Part shown: positions 28,504-38,642 of the stretch, piece by piece
Layout: each line of letters begins with the position of its first letter
Position numbering within the stretch: the stretch's first letter is position 1
DNA from: Chloroflexota bacterium
GTDB lineage: Bacteria > Chloroflexota > Anaerolineae > Promineifilales > Promineifilaceae
Direction: 5' to 3'
DNA: 64,000 nt
NCBI GenBank assembly: GCA_014584575.1
Contig: JACTMP010000042.1
Location: 1-64,000 of the forward strand
Notes under the pieces: model-generated
Database searches by the model: none
Told to the model about the DNA's origin: nothing
The model's input: the letters and a program-made list of their open reading frames with translations, nothing else
Program-made: the position numbers and the translations under genes

Positions 28504-29148
28504 TTAGAGGTTGTGGCGGCGGGCAAAACTGGCCGCTTCGTGGCGGCTGTGGAGGTTGAGGGACGTGAGGATATGGCTGATGTGGTTCTTGACTGTCTGC
28601 TCGCTGATGACCAGGTTTTGGGCGATCTGTTTGTTGGTCGCGCCATTTTTCAGGGCGCGCAAGACATCAAGCTGGCGGGCCGTCAATTGGCCCATGATCT
28701 CCGGTTCGGGTTCAACGTTGGCCGGCAGTTGGTGGGCCAGTTCATCTAATATGCGGGAGACAGAGGTGGGGGGTAAAGCGGCCTCGCCACGTTCCAGGCC
28801 ACGCAGGTAGGCCAGCAATTCAGTGACAGGGGTGTTTTTGAGCAAGTATCCTTTGGCCCCATGGCGGATGGCTTGAATGAGGTGTTCATCTTCGGTGTGG
28901 ACGGTGAGGAATACAATCTTGGTTGACGGCCGTTGCGACAGAATCGCTTTGGTGGCGTCCAGCCCGGTGCCATCTGGCAATGTAAAATCCATCAGCACCA
29001 CATCTGGTTGCAAAAGACAGGATTGCACGACCGCTTCTTTAACCGAGCCGGCGCCGCCTACAACCGTCATGTCTGACTGTTTATTCAGTAAACTGGCGAT
29101 GCCTTCCTGAAATAAAATATGGTCGTCAACAATGAGAACTCGTATCAT
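28504..29148 (-). CDS. NarL/LuxR-family response regulator
   Basis: 214 residues: receiver (VLIVDDHILFQEGI, phosphoacceptor Asp54 in VVLMDFTLPDGTG, Lys in GYLLKNTP) and a C-terminal LuxR helix-turn-helix (LTARQLDVLRALKNGATNKQ, then SEQTVKNHISHILTSL). It should bind DNA when phosphorylated by the NarX-type kinase encoded immediately upstream at 29264-30631. Targets unknown. The start codon ATG at 29148 begins with MIRVLIVDDH, the usual first residues of the family. Confidence 0.92.
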   Translation of the reverse strand: MIRVLIVDDHILFQEGIASLLNKQSDMTVVGGAGSVKEAVVQSCLLQPDVVLMDFTLPDGTGLDATKAILSQRPSTKIVFLTVHTEDEHLIQAIRHGAKGYLLKNTPVTELLAYLRGLERGEAALPPTSVSRILDELAHQLPANVEPEPEIMGQLTARQLDVLRALKNGATNKQIAQNLVISEQTVKNHISHILTSLNLHSRHEAASFARRHNL

Positions 29149-29263
29149 GCTACTGGTTATAATTTGCTTGCTATACCCGGTACTCTTCCGTATGGTGCGC
29201 CAACCTGAATGGGTGGCAATGCCAAAGTATCACCCTGTTCTTGCAAGCAAACTTAACGCCTTC

Positions 29264-30631
29264 TTAACGTTCTGTCGGGTTGTTATTCCGGTCAATGGCC
29301 GACAATAAAGGACATTGCAAGGTCACGAGCGTACCTTGCCCTGGCACGGATTGAATCGTCAAGTGCGCCTCAATTTCCTCGGCTCGCTGCTGCATAATGA
29401 GCAGACCAAAAGGGCCATACCCGGCAGGTTTGGGGTCAAAACCCAGACCATCATCGGCCAAACTGATGGTCAAATCATTGGCAGTCCAGGTGATTGTCAG
29501 ATGGACATGGGTGGCGTGGGCATGGCGCTGAATGTTGGTAAAGGCTTCGCGGAAAATGAACAGGATTTTGTGCCTTGCCAGCGGGTGGAGGGGCACGGTA
29601 TTCCCCAGTATATGATAGTGAAACTGAAAACTGGCCTGCCGGGCGCTGAGTTGCGCTTGTTTGAGCATCTCGGTGACCAGGTCACGAGACCCATCTGGTT
29701 GAACAGTCACCATGGCGTAGCGAGACTGCTCATACGCTTCGTTTGCTACATCGCGCATCCGTTCCAAATCCTGAAGGATGGTCGGGTCAGATTGCAGCAT
29801 CTCTTCCATTGTTAATTGATCTAACTTCAAGCGCAGGTAAGAGAGATGCTGTCCCAGGCTGCTATGAAGCTGGTGAGCAATGCGCTCACGCTCCTGGCGG
29901 GCAGCTTCGGCTTGCAGAAATTCGGGGTTTTCCAACACGGCCGTGTCCAACGCCAGCGCCATCGAAGTTGCCAGATAATTAAAGATACCGGCCTGTTCAT
30001 CATCCAATTGTTCGGCTGTGGGCAAATACAAATGGAGCAGGCCGGTCAGCCGATTGTTAACCGAGAGGGGCAGGCAGTAACCGTGCAGGCCAGGCGCCAG
30101 ATGCGGCGCGGTCATGGGATGGATGCCCTGTGGGGGCAGGTGTTCTTCCAGGCCACACAGGGTGGGTGAAACGGCCGTTTCCCGAAAAACCTCCTTCCCT
30201 TGACCCCCAAACCAGGACTCGGCCACCTGCCGCCACTCCTGCTCTTTTGGGTCGTGTTTTAAGAGGATGACCCCAGCCACGGGGGCAATAAGCGGTGGAA
30301 AATAGACGATAATGCGCAGCCGTTCGTCCCAATGGGTGGCGTAGCGTACTTGCTGCTGAAATTGTTTTTCCCAGTTTTGCTGACGAAGGATGGCATTCTG
30401 CCGCTCTTGGCCCTTAAGCAGCATGTTTAGCATCAGCCCGATAGCGACAGGGTAAATAACGCCAAAAACGAGAATTTCCCGCACGAAATGGGCATCCACC
30501 GGATTGCTTTCGCCCCGATGCTCAATTGCCTCAAACAAAAACACCGAAACAGTCAGAACGACCACGATGAGCCAGCGATGACTCAGGAGCAACGCTGCCA
30601 GACGATTGTTGAGCTTATGAAATGATTTCAT
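29264..30631 (-). CDS. NarX/DesK-type sensor histidine kinase
   Basis: About 455 residues. Two membrane segments near the N-terminus (about 19-37 and 53-73), a GAF-like sensor region (100-235), a HisKA_3 dimerisation domain (RQERERIAHQLHSSLGQHLS) and a HATPase domain (FREAFTNIQRHAHATHVHL; SLADDGLGF). The phosphoacceptor His is in QLHSS; most HisKA_3 kinases have Asp after this His, here it is Ser, which may alter phosphatase activity. The start at 30631 (MKSFHKL) is chosen over TTG/GTG codons just upstream. Its partner is the LuxR-type regulator 115 bases downstream. Confidence 0.88.
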   Translation of the reverse strand: MKSFHKLNNRLAALLLSHRWLIVVVLTVSVFLFEAIEHRGESNPVDAHFVREILVFGVIYPVAIGLMLNMLLKGQERQNAILRQQNWEKQFQQQVRYATHWDERLRIIVYFPPLIAPVAGVILLKHDPKEQEWRQVAESWFGGQGKEVFRETAVSPTLCGLEEHLPPQGIHPMTAPHLAPGLHGYCLPLSVNNRLTGLLHLYLPTAEQLDDEQAGIFNYLATSMALALDTAVLENPEFLQAEAARQERERIAHQLHSSLGQHLSYLRLKLDQLTMEEMLQSDPTILQDLERMRDVANEAYEQSRYAMVTVQPDGSRDLVTEMLKQAQLSARQASFQFHYHILGNTVPLHPLARHKILFIFREAFTNIQRHAHATHVHLTITWTANDLTISLADDGLGFDPKPAGYGPFGLLIMQQRAEEIEAHLTIQSVPGQGTLVTLQCPLLSAIDRNNNPTER

Positions 30632-30677
30632 CACCAATGATTGTATCGTCGTACCCTATTTACTACCTGACTGCTGC

Positions 30678-31085
30678 CTATGCCGATAACAGATTGATGA
30701 TCATGGCGGGCAGCAATTCCAACTCTTTTTTCTCTTTCAAGATATAGGCGTTGACCCCCTCGTTTAGCCAGCTTTGCCGGGTTTCATTCGATTCTATGGC
30801 CGACATCAAAATGATGGGCAGTGATTTTAGCTGTTCGTTGGCGCGGATCATCCTGGTCAGTTCCAGGCCACTCAGTTGGGGCATGGACACATCGGCAATC
30901 ATCAAGTGGACTTGCTCGTTTTGCAGCAAATCCCACGCTTCTCGGCCGTTCATGGCCGTTACCACCAGGAACCCGGCCTTCAGCAGATCGTCCTGCACCA
31001 ATGTGCTGATTAACCGGGAATCATCAACCACCAAGACCTTTATTGAATTGCCTGGAAGCTTGAACTGGTTCATGGCTCTGGACAT
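30678..31085 (-). CDS. Single-domain response regulator next to cheA
   Basis: 135 residues: VLVVDDSRLISTLV, phosphoacceptor Asp65 in LMIADVSMPQLSG, MSA switch residue and Lys in AYILKEKKE. The start at 31085 has AAAGGAAG directly upstream, six bases after the cheA stop, so it is translated with cheA and is probably the CheY-like output of that kinase. A start at 31073 is possible. No output domain. Confidence 0.88.
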   Translation of the reverse strand: MSRAMNQFKLPGNSIKVLVVDDSRLISTLVQDDLLKAGFLVVTAMNGREAWDLLQNEQVHLMIADVSMPQLSGLELTRMIRANEQLKSLPIILMSAIESNETRQSWLNEGVNAYILKEKKELELLPAMIINLLSA

Positions 31086-31091
31086 CTTCCT

Positions 31092-32816
31092 TTAGTGCTG
31101 CTGCACGGCTGCCCGGATCAAATCGGTCACACTGAGCACCAGAATGACGTCCCCTGTTCCCAGAATAGCTGCACCAGCGATGTAGGGTAGTTGAGACAGG
31201 GGGGGGGGCAGTTTCTTGATGACAATTTCCTGCACTTCACACAGGTTGTCCACCAATAAGGCCACCGGCTGTTCGGGTCGGCCAATGAGGACGGCCGGTT
31301 TGGAAAACAGATCGGCCAGGGATATGGGCAATGGGTCGTTAGCCATGAGCGTGTGCGCCAGGCTGAGGGCCGGCATGGGTTCCGCCTCAGGGATTGCCAG
31401 CAGCAAACGGCCGTCTTCCCATTGCAGCCACCCCGGCTCTACCCGTTTCAGGTGCGTCATCTGGCGTGTGGGCAGAGCAAAAGTCTGGCCATTAACCTGC
31501 ACAAGCAAACAAAGGGAGGTGGCCATACTAACCGGCAGGCTGAGCGAAAAACGAACACCGTGGCCGTAGCTGTTTTCCACAAAAATCAGGCCATGCAAAC
31601 TTTCCACAGCATGGCGCACAATGGTTAAACCGACGCCTCGCCCGGACACGGCCGTGGCCGCCCCGGCCAGGCTAAAACCAGGTTGGAACAACAGCCAGAT
31701 CGCCTCCTGTTCACCCGATTGCTGCGCTTCCTCTGCCACCAGCAAGCCGCGCGCTACGGCCCACTCTTTGATAGCTGCCACATCAATGCCCGCGCCATCG
31801 TCACTCATTTCGATCAGAATACTGCTGCCATGCTGAACGGCTGTGATGGTGATCTGTCCCGTTTCTGGTTTACCGGCGGCGCGTCGTTTTTCCGGTGTTT
31901 CCAGGCCATGATCCAGGCTGTTATACAAAAGGTGCTGCAAAGGTGATTTGATTTGTTCCAACACGGCCCGGTCAACTTGAATCGCACCGCCTTCAATGTG
32001 CAGAGAAACCTCTTTGCCCAGTTCCCGCGCCAATTGCCGCGCAACGGGTGGTAGGGTGTTAAATAAGGTGGACAACGGTAACATACGCGCCTGGCGTACA
32101 TGGTCTTGAAGCTGGGACAAAAGCTGGCCCAATTGGCGCTGGTTGGTTTCCAGATAGCGATAGAGGTCTTGGAATTGACTCTGCGCCAGGGGCGATTCTG
32201 GTGACAGTGGCGCAAATGGGGTGGCATTTTCCAGCAGGTGGTTTATTTGGAAAAGGTTGCGCTCCAACCCAAGCCGGGTAACCTGTGCCTCGTTGACGAG
32301 ATCAAAAATCGTATCTAATCTGCTGACCGCGACCCGAATGCTCTCCTGGGCCGGGCTGGCTACGGTGTCTGGTCGTGGGGCGGCCTCTGGTAGGGGAGCG
32401 TCGGTGCGTGATGATGTCTTGATACTGGTCACGGCCGTATCCAGCCTTTCCACCAACAAATCCAGGTGAACACCACGAGGTAATACGCCTTTGTCGCTCA
32501 GACTGCCGATGCCATCTAGCGCCTGGTAGATCACGTCAAACACGGCCGTTTCCGGTTGACCGCCACCCTCCTTCATCGCCTGAAATAATGTTTCCAGTTG
32601 GTGTGTCAGGGCGGCGATGTGTTCCAGGCCCAATGCACGCGCCCCGCCTTTCAGATTGTGGGTTTGTTGCAGGATGCGGGTAAGCAGGTCAGCCTGGTGC
32701 ATCGTGTCAGTTTGTTTTTCCAGCATGAGGCAGGATTGTATGATTGTCTGAATGGCTTCATGGGTTTCAAAGGCGAATAAAGCCAGTAATTTTGGGTTTA
32801 ATGCGTTGCCAGGCAT
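31092..32816 (-). CDS. cheA: CheA-type chemosensory histidine kinase
   Basis: 574 residues. An Hpt domain with His53 in QQTHNLKGGARALGL, a dimerisation region (about 150-240), an HATPase domain (LLYNSLDHGLETPEKRR; EMSDDGAGID; GRGVGLTIVRHAVESLHG) and a C-terminal CheW-like domain (about 440-570). The P2 response-regulator-binding domain seems to be missing: the Hpt leads quickly into the dimerisation part, and the protein is shorter than E. coli CheA (654). cheW ends five bases upstream and the receiver gene starts six bases downstream. It should form an array with the CHASE3 receptor. Confidence 0.93.
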   Translation of the reverse strand: MPGNALNPKLLALFAFETHEAIQTIIQSCLMLEKQTDTMHQADLLTRILQQTHNLKGGARALGLEHIAALTHQLETLFQAMKEGGGQPETAVFDVIYQALDGIGSLSDKGVLPRGVHLDLLVERLDTAVTSIKTSSRTDAPLPEAAPRPDTVASPAQESIRVAVSRLDTIFDLVNEAQVTRLGLERNLFQINHLLENATPFAPLSPESPLAQSQFQDLYRYLETNQRQLGQLLSQLQDHVRQARMLPLSTLFNTLPPVARQLARELGKEVSLHIEGGAIQVDRAVLEQIKSPLQHLLYNSLDHGLETPEKRRAAGKPETGQITITAVQHGSSILIEMSDDGAGIDVAAIKEWAVARGLLVAEEAQQSGEQEAIWLLFQPGFSLAGAATAVSGRGVGLTIVRHAVESLHGLIFVENSYGHGVRFSLSLPVSMATSLCLLVQVNGQTFALPTRQMTHLKRVEPGWLQWEDGRLLLAIPEAEPMPALSLAHTLMANDPLPISLADLFSKPAVLIGRPEQPVALLVDNLCEVQEIVIKKLPPPLSQLPYIAGAAILGTGDVILVLSVTDLIRAAVQQH

Positions 32817-32821
32817 GGCGC

Positions 32822-33328
32822 TTACACATCCTCAGGCCGACTCACCGACGCAGCCAGCCGCGCGTCGGCAAACAAGGTCGGCAAATCGAGCAGGGGTATT
32901 TGATCGCCTGTGGCGCCCCGAATGTAGGGTGCTTCGGGCAGGGACACGGCCGTGATGGATGTGGGATCAACCGGCTGGCGTACCGTCATGATCTCGGCCA
33001 CCAGCAGCCCTACGGCAAAGTCGTGGACGGCCGTGAACATGATCTGCCGCTGCTCGTCTGCTACAACAGACTGCGGCGACAGAAACAGAGGCAGGTCTAA
33101 TACCGCATACAGATGCCCCCGCAGCGCCGCAACTCCCACCCAAAAAGCCGGCAGGCCATAAACAGGCGTAGCATGGGTAAACGGCCGTATCTCCCGCACC
33201 CAGGCTACGTCAATCCCATACAACGACTCACAACAGCGCACAATCACCAGCCCCAACGGAGGAGGCGCAGGGGGTTCGCCATTTGCCAGACTATCTGGCG
33301 CAGGTAAATTCTGCTCGTGCATATCCAT
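32822..33328 (-). CDS. cheW: CheW-like coupling protein
   Basis: 168 residues with a CheW fold: LVIVRCCESLYGIDVAWVRE, GVAALRGHLYAVLDLPLFL and IPLLDLPTLFAD. It would link the receptor to CheA. It has an N-terminal Pro-rich extension. Gaps of three bases to the receptor gene and five to cheA show a single operon. Confidence 0.88.
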   Translation of the reverse strand: MDMHEQNLPAPDSLANGEPPAPPPLGLVIVRCCESLYGIDVAWVREIRPFTHATPVYGLPAFWVGVAALRGHLYAVLDLPLFLSPQSVVADEQRQIMFTAVHDFAVGLLVAEIMTVRQPVDPTSITAVSLPEAPYIRGATGDQIPLLDLPTLFADARLAASVSRPEDV

Positions 33329-33331
33329 TGG

Positions 33332-34948
33332 TTAACGCAGCCTGTATTGGGCTGTCATAGATTTCAGGTGTTGTGTGAGTTCATTAAGCCGCTGCGCCAC
33401 CACCTCTGACTGCTGCCCGGTGTTCACCGCTTCTTCTGTCGTCTGGTTGATCTCCTTCATACCAATCAGCATCACATTCATGGCTTCACTTTGCTGGTGC
33501 GTGGCTTCCACAATCTGGTGGGAAACATCTGACGCCTCCTGGACCGTAGCTGCCAGGTGGACAATGATGTCGCCAGCGCGCTGGGCCAGCGCCATCCCGT
33601 CTTCCACCTTTTCACCACCCGCCTCCGTGACGGACACGGCCGTGTCCATCGCCTTTTGAATCTCCTCCAAAATCGTGCGCACCCGGGCCGTCGCCTGTTT
33701 TGATTGCTCGGCCAACACCCGCACCTCATTCGCCACTACCGCAAACCCTTTGCCCTGTTCCCCGGCGCGCGCTGCCTCAATAGCCGCATTTAGCGCCAGG
33801 AAGTTTGATTGATCGGCCAGGTCATTGACCGTTGCCGTGATTTCGCCAATCAACTTTGTCTTTTCGGCCAGGTGCAAAATATCCTGGGCAATCGCCTTTA
33901 CTTTCAGGCGAATGTCTTCCATGCCCTGAATAATGGCCCTCACTGCTTCTGTGCCTTCATGGCTCACCCGCATAGACGTTTGCGCTTTTTGGGCCAGGTC
34001 GCGGGCATGGGCCGCCACCGCTTCAGATACGGCGCGCACCACTTCCATCCGCGATGTGATCTGGCTTATGGAAGCCGCCTGCTCATGCGCCGTGCCTGTT
34101 TGTTTATTCACCGTTTCCAAAATCTCCGCCGCCGCCGCCGCCACATCATCACTGGCTGCCTGCACTTCCTGAGCCAACTCGGCCAGGCTTCGCACCATAC
34201 TGTTCAGGTGACGGCTCAGAAAGCTCAACTCATCGTCGGTGGTCAGGTGTAACTGTGTGGTGAGATCGCCGGCAGCCACACGCCCGGCAAAACCGGCATA
34301 CTCCTGAATAATATGGGTAAGCTGGCGCGATTGCAGGGTGGCAAAAGCCACGGCTAACAGGATAGCCAGCACCGGTGTGGTGACGGCAAACAAGAGTGCC
34401 TGACCAGTGGCAGCTTCGTTCTCTACTGTGCGTCTACTAAGCAGTCGCTCCTCTTCTTCGATAAAATGAGCGATTTCCGCACGCATTTGATCCAGAATCA
34501 GCTTACCCGTACCGGCCCGCACCAAGCCTACCGCCTCCTCAATATTACCGGTGCGATAAGCGTTGATTTCAGGCTGCACTGCCTGGGCAATCCATTGGCG
34601 GTGCAGTGATTCTATTTTTGCCAACTGGGAAACTTGATTTGGGTTGTCGTCAACCAATAATCGCAGTTCGGCTGCTGTGCGGTCAAAGTCAGCCAGGCCG
34701 CTCTGGTAAGGGGCCAAAAACGTTTCATCCCCCGTTAACAGATAGCCTCGTGAGCCGGTTTCTACATCAATGGCAGCTTTGGCCAGGGCAGTAGCATCGC
34801 TGATGACCAGATTCGTATGGTTCACCCAGGCGGCCGTTTCCAACCCTAGCTGTAGCGCCCGGTAGACAAAAATATCACCCAACACCACTACGCTCAGGGG
34901 TATGATGTAAGCCAGCATGAGTTTGGTTCTTAGTTTCAAGGAACTCAT
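33332..34948 (-). CDS. Methyl-accepting chemotaxis protein with CHASE3 sensor
   Basis: About 538 residues from the ATG at 34948. Membrane helix (about 10-32), CHASE3 sensor domain ([20 protein letters not shown]), second helix (about 195-215), HAMP, then a long coiled-coil signalling domain with the highly conserved tip [20 protein letters not shown] and [20 protein letters not shown]. It is first in the operon with cheW, cheA and a receiver. No methyltransferase or methylesterase gene is in the window, so adaptation enzymes must lie elsewhere or be absent. Confidence 0.93.
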   Translation of the reverse strand: MSSLKLRTKLMLAYIIPLSVVVLGDIFVYRALQLGLETAAWVNHTNLVISDATALAKAAIDVETGSRGYLLTGDETFLAPYQSGLADFDRTAAELRLLVDDNPNQVSQLAKIESLHRQWIAQAVQPEINAYRTGNIEEAVGLVRAGTGKLILDQMRAEIAHFIEEEERLLSRRTVENEAATGQALLFAVTTPVLAILLAVAFATLQSRQLTHIIQEYAGFAGRVAAGDLTTQLHLTTDDELSFLSRHLNSMVRSLAELAQEVQAASDDVAAAAAEILETVNKQTGTAHEQAASISQITSRMEVVRAVSEAVAAHARDLAQKAQTSMRVSHEGTEAVRAIIQGMEDIRLKVKAIAQDILHLAEKTKLIGEITATVNDLADQSNFLALNAAIEAARAGEQGKGFAVVANEVRVLAEQSKQATARVRTILEEIQKAMDTAVSVTEAGGEKVEDGMALAQRAGDIIVHLAATVQEASDVSHQIVEATHQQSEAMNVMLIGMKEINQTTEEAVNTGQQSEVVAQRLNELTQHLKSMTAQYRLR

Positions 34949-35326
34949 GGACACACTTTCCTTCTCCAGCACAGAACATTGGCATCAACTCAGCTATTCT
35001 TTTTTCAGGATGGTAGGGCAGGACAGGCGGAACAAGGCCATTGCCAGCGAGAATCTTCTTGCTTCTGCCTGTCTTGCCCGTTTTGGCGTTTAGCAGAACT
35101 GCTGACTGTTGCCAGCCATTATAGTGGAAGCCGATTCATATGCCTACCGCCAATTGAATGGGGGACAAGATAAACCAGCCGAAACACGATGGCCAGGAAT
35201 TTTTAGTTGTGGCTATCTGGGCAGATATGTTGGCAGGCGGGACTGGGTTTGGCAATTATCAGTAGTTCGAAGCGGAGATCGCATCCTCAGATGCCCACTC
35301 CTCCCATTTCGATCAACTGATTATGC
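34949..35326. other. Intergenic region upstream of the chemosensory operon
   Basis: About 380 bases between the receptor start and the nrnA stop. It should hold the promoter of the chemosensory operon. The only clear structure is the MITE-like element at 35258-35322; I see no coding potential. Confidence 0.5.
35258..35322. mobile_element. MITE-like element, GCATCCTCAGATGC family, copy 2 (short)
   Basis: Starts TCAGTAG and ends CAACTGA, with AAGCGGAG near the left end and CTCCTCCCATTTCGAT at the right end, as in the copies at 16620 and 62287, but with only one of the two internal hairpins. This looks like an internally shortened copy. Confidence 0.65.
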
Positions 35327-36322
35327 TTATTTCTGCTGGCGGCGAATGGCCTCTTTGCAGGCGGCCACTGCCGTTTTCTCGGCTTCAGCCAGCGGGCCGG
35401 GCAATGTGCAGCCGGCGGCCAACGAGTGGCCGCCGCCGCCCAGGTTTTGGGCCACTTCGCCTACGTTGTAGGGGGGGCGGCAGCGCAGCCCGACGCGCAC
35501 ATTGCCATCCCCCATTTCAATGAGGACGGCGCCCATGGCCGCTTCGTCTACATCGGCCAGGATGTTGCTGAGGCCGTTGGAACTGGAACCATTGTGCCCG
35601 GCGGCTTTGCGTTCCTGGTGGGTGATGGTCGTCCAGACCAGGCCGTCTTCAAAGCGGATGTTGTTCAGACCATAACGCCACAATTGCACGGTAGACCACT
35701 CTTTCAGGTTGAGCGCCTGGGCGGTCACAGTCGGCAAATCGGCGCCGGCCGCCACCAATGCGGCGGCGATATGCAGCGTGTCGGCGCTGGTGCCCATGGT
35801 GCGGAAGCCCATGGTGTCGGTGATGAGGCCGGTGAGCAGACAAAGGGCGATGTCCGGGTTGAGATCAACTCCCCAGGCAGTGAAGAGGTGGTAGAGGATT
35901 TCGGTGGTGGACACGGCCGTGTCCATCACCAGATTGATCTGCCCAAAATGGGTGTTGGTGGCGTGGTGGTCAATGTTGATCAGCGGCGGGCGCGGCGTGG
36001 GCAGGCTGATGAAGGATTGCCCCATGCGCTGTTCGTCGCCGCAGTCCAAAGCGATGACCAGATCAACCACGCCGCGAATCGGCGGGCGTTTGACCTGGGT
36101 GGCGCGGGGTAAAAAGTGAAACCGTTCCGGTATTTTGTCATCACACAGCAGCGTGACTTTTTTGTTCCACTGTGCCAGCGCCAGGCCAACGGCCGTGAGC
36201 GAGGCAATGGCGTCGCCGTCCGGGCCAGTATGCACAATGACCACAATGTGGCGGGCTGCCTGAATGGCGCGCTGGATTTCGGTGGCAACGGCAGTGTCAA
36301 GTGCGGGGTTTGTCAATAACAA
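35327..36322 (-). CDS. nrnA: DHH-family oligoribonuclease / pAp phosphatase NrnA
   Basis: 331 residues. DHH motifs are visible in order: HTGPDGDAIAS, ALDCGDEQRM, NIDHHATNTHFG and LLTGLITDTMGF; the DHHA1 part ends with GGGHSLAAGC. The family degrades short RNA oligonucleotides and dephosphorylates 3'-phosphoadenosine 5'-phosphate. The frame opens with TTG at 36322, with AGGGA seven bases upstream and ten bases after the rbfA stop, so a TTG start is credible. It is the last gene of the nusA-infB-rbfA operon, its usual position. Confidence 0.92.
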   Translation of the reverse strand: MLLTNPALDTAVATEIQRAIQAARHIVVIVHTGPDGDAIASLTAVGLALAQWNKKVTLLCDDKIPERFHFLPRATQVKRPPIRGVVDLVIALDCGDEQRMGQSFISLPTPRPPLINIDHHATNTHFGQINLVMDTAVSTTEILYHLFTAWGVDLNPDIALCLLTGLITDTMGFRTMGTSADTLHIAAALVAAGADLPTVTAQALNLKEWSTVQLWRYGLNNIRFEDGLVWTTITHQERKAAGHNGSSSNGLSNILADVDEAAMGAVLIEMGDGNVRVGLRCRPPYNVGEVAQNLGGGGHSLAAGCTLPGPLAEAEKTAVAACKEAIRRQQK

Positions 36323-36332
36323 GGCTCGTTCC

Positions 36333-36704
36333 CTAAGCGGCGTCCGGTGTTTCGTCGGCGGGCGGAATGTCCAGCGTATTCAAAATATCTTCCACTTCCT
36401 GAAAATGGCGCAGACGTGGGTCCCAATGAAAATGGAGTAGCGGTGCTTTGCGCAGGCTCATATGGCCGGCTACCTCGTGCCGCAGAAAACCGGCAGCCTT
36501 GTCTAGCGCGGCCATCACTTCGTCCTGGCGGGACTCATCCCCCAGGGCGTTGACGTACACATCGGCATGTTCCAGTTCGCGGTCAATGCTTACTTCGGTG
36601 ATGGTCACATCCTGCAAACGGGGGTCATTTAGCTCGCGCAAGAAAATCTCGCTAAGAAGCTGCTGCATCTGTTCGGCGGTGCGTTGTTGGCGGATTTTGC
36701 TCAT
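36333..36704 (-). CDS. rbfA: 30S ribosome-binding factor RbfA
   Basis: 123 residues with the typical start (IRQQRTAEQMQQLLSEIFLR), DPRLQDVTITEVSIDRELEHADVYV (shown in two parts in the protein) and a C-terminal region ending PLLHFHWDPRLRHF. A maturation factor for the 16S rRNA 5' end of the small subunit. It lies between infB and nrnA; a hairpin repeat fills the short gap to infB. Confidence 0.94.
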   Translation of the reverse strand: MSKIRQQRTAEQMQQLLSEIFLRELNDPRLQDVTITEVSIDRELEHADVYVNALGDESRQDEVMAALDKAAGFLRHEVAGHMSLRKAPLLHFHWDPRLRHFQEVEDILNTLDIPPADETPDAA

Positions 36705-36719
36705 GACAGGTTATGGTGA

Positions 36720-36754
36720 AAGACCCGAAGGGTTTCAAAAACCCTTCGGGTCTT
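36720..36754. repeat. Hairpin repeat GACCCGAAGGGTTT between infB and rbfA
   Basis: AAGACCCGAAGGGTTT and AAACCCTTCGGGTCTT surround a three-base loop. It differs from the copies at 99 and 18086 by CGAAGGG for CTAAGGG, with the matching change in the other arm, so the stem is preserved. It lies inside the operon and directly touches the infB stop. Confidence 0.8.
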
Positions 36755-36755
36755 A

Positions 36756-38567
36756 TTAAGACACTTCAACTTTTCTGGAAACGAAGAATTCCAGGATGTC
36801 GCCGGGCTGGTAATCCTGGAAGTTTTCCAGGCTGACGCCAAATTCAAAGCCGGTTTTCACCTCGCGCACGTTTTCCTGCAAATGTTTCAGGCTGGCAACA
36901 CGCGCCTCATGCAGCACTTTGTTATTGCGGATGAGACGGCCGTAAGCATTCCGCCGCGTCTCGCCGGTGCGCATATAACAACCGGCAATGTTGCCAATGC
37001 TGCGAATATGGAACACCGCCCGCACCTCCGCCCGACCAATGACCACTTCTTCATAGGTGGGCGCCAGTAGCCCTTTCATCGCCTTTTCCACATCTTCAAA
37101 CAACTTGTAAATGATGTTGTACATCTTAATCTGCACACCTTCGTTGGTGGCAGCGTTGCGGGCGATGGGGTCAGCTTCCACATTAAAACCGAGGATAACG
37201 GCCTGGGAGGCAGAGGCCAGCATCACATCACTCTCGGAAATGTTGCCGGTGCCGGAGAGCAAAATTTCCAGCGATACTTCCTCGTTTTCCTGGCTCATCT
37301 TGTTCAAGGTCGTGATGATCGGTTCCAGCGAACCCTGCACGTCTGCTTTGATGATCAGGTTAAGCGTTTTGCTTTCCCCTTCCAATAAGCGGGCAAAAAA
37401 GTCGTCCAGGCTCACGCCGCGACTGGGAAGCGAAAATCCGGCTCGTTTTTCCTCTTCCTGTTCGGCGACGATGGCGCGGGCATCGCGTTCACTTTTGACA
37501 GTGCTAAATTGCTGCCCGGCGCTGGGGACGCCATTCAGACCGGAGACAGAGACAGGGGTGGAGGGGCCGGCCTGGTTGATGCGGTTGCCTCTGAAATCAT
37601 ACATGGCTTTGATACGGCCGTAATGGTCGCCAATCAACAACGTGTCCCCTACCCGCAGCGTGCCATTTTGCACCAGCAGCGTGCTTACCGGGCCGCGCCC
37701 TTTTTCCACCCGCGCTTCCAACACCGTACCCGTCGGGCTGGCTTTGGGGTTGGCGCGCGGTTTGAGCTCGTCGGCCACCAGCAAAATCGCGCCCAACAAG
37801 TCGTCAATGCCATAATTCTCCCTGGCAGAAACTTCCACCACGATGGTGTCGCCGTCCCATTCCTGGGGCACCAGCCCAATTTCGGCCAGCCCTTGCAGCA
37901 CTTTAGGTGGATTGGCATTAGGCAGGTCAATCTTGTTCATGGCCACGATGATGGGTACATTGGCGGCGCGAGCATGGTCGGCCGCTTCCCGCGTCTGCGG
38001 CATCACGCCATCATCCGCCGCCACCACCAAAATGGCAATATCGGTGGCCTGCGCGCCGCGTGCCCGCATAGCGGTGAACGCTTCGTGGCCCGGCGTGTCC
38101 AGGAAGGTGATCAATTGGCCCTCTTTCACGGCCTGGTAGGCGCCAATGTGTTGGGTGATGCCACCCGCTTCCCCGGCGGTCACGTTGGTTTCGCGGATCA
38201 CGTCCAGCAAGGAGGTCTTGCCATGATCCACATGCCCCAACATGGTTACAACCGGCGGGCGGGCGAACAGGCTGCCCTCATCTTCATGCGCCAATACCTG
38301 TCGCCAGGCCGGCTGTTCTTCCAGGGCGGCTTCTTCTTCCTCTTCTTCCTCGGCCTCGGCAATGACCTCATAACCCATTTCCTGGGCTACGATGGCCGCC
38401 GTGTCAAAGTCAATTTCCTGGTTGATGTTGGCCATAATGCCATTGCTCATCAACTCCTTGATCACGTCAATGGGGCTGACGCGCATCAGCTCCGACAGGC
38501 CCCTGACGGTAATAAAATCTGGTATCTGGATGGCTGTTTTGGTTTCTGTCATACCCTGGTGTCCCAT
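36756..38567 (-). CDS. infB: Translation initiation factor IF-2
   Basis: 603 residues, a short bacterial IF-2 with little N-terminal extension: an IF2_N-like domain ([20 protein letters not shown]), an acidic linker (a run of Glu near 75-85), then the GTPase with [20 protein letters not shown] and NKIDLPNA, and domains II to IV ending [14 protein letters not shown]. It brings initiator tRNA to the 30S subunit. The start may be 38567 or the ATG at 38552 ([10 protein letters not shown]); neither has a strong ribosome site. It lies third in the nusA operon. Confidence 0.95.
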   Translation of the reverse strand: MGHQGMTETKTAIQIPDFITVRGLSELMRVSPIDVIKELMSNGIMANINQEIDFDTAAIVAQEMGYEVIAEAEEEEEEEAALEEQPAWRQVLAHEDEGSLFARPPVVTMLGHVDHGKTSLLDVIRETNVTAGEAGGITQHIGAYQAVKEGQLITFLDTPGHEAFTAMRARGAQATDIAILVVAADDGVMPQTREAADHARAANVPIIVAMNKIDLPNANPPKVLQGLAEIGLVPQEWDGDTIVVEVSARENYGIDDLLGAILLVADELKPRANPKASPTGTVLEARVEKGRGPVSTLLVQNGTLRVGDTLLIGDHYGRIKAMYDFRGNRINQAGPSTPVSVSGLNGVPSAGQQFSTVKSERDARAIVAEQEEEKRAGFSLPSRGVSLDDFFARLLEGESKTLNLIIKADVQGSLEPIITTLNKMSQENEEVSLEILLSGTGNISESDVMLASASQAVILGFNVEADPIARNAATNEGVQIKMYNIIYKLFEDVEKAMKGLLAPTYEEVVIGRAEVRAVFHIRSIGNIAGCYMRTGETRRNAYGRLIRNNKVLHEARVASLKHLQENVREVKTGFEFGVSLENFQDYQPGDILEFFVSRKVEVS

Positions 38568-38578
38568 GGTGTTATTTT

Positions 38579-38642
38579 TGAGATTGGAGATTCAAGATTG
38601 GAGAGAGAGATTGGCCAATCTCTAATGTCCAATCTCCACTCT
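38579..38642. repeat. ATTGGAGATT repeat, copy 2
   Basis: AGATTGGAGATTCAAGATTG on the left and CCAATCTCTAATGTCCAATC on the right form a snap-back structure between rnpM and infB, overlapping the last codons of rnpM. Same family as 1059-1115. Confidence 0.7.
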
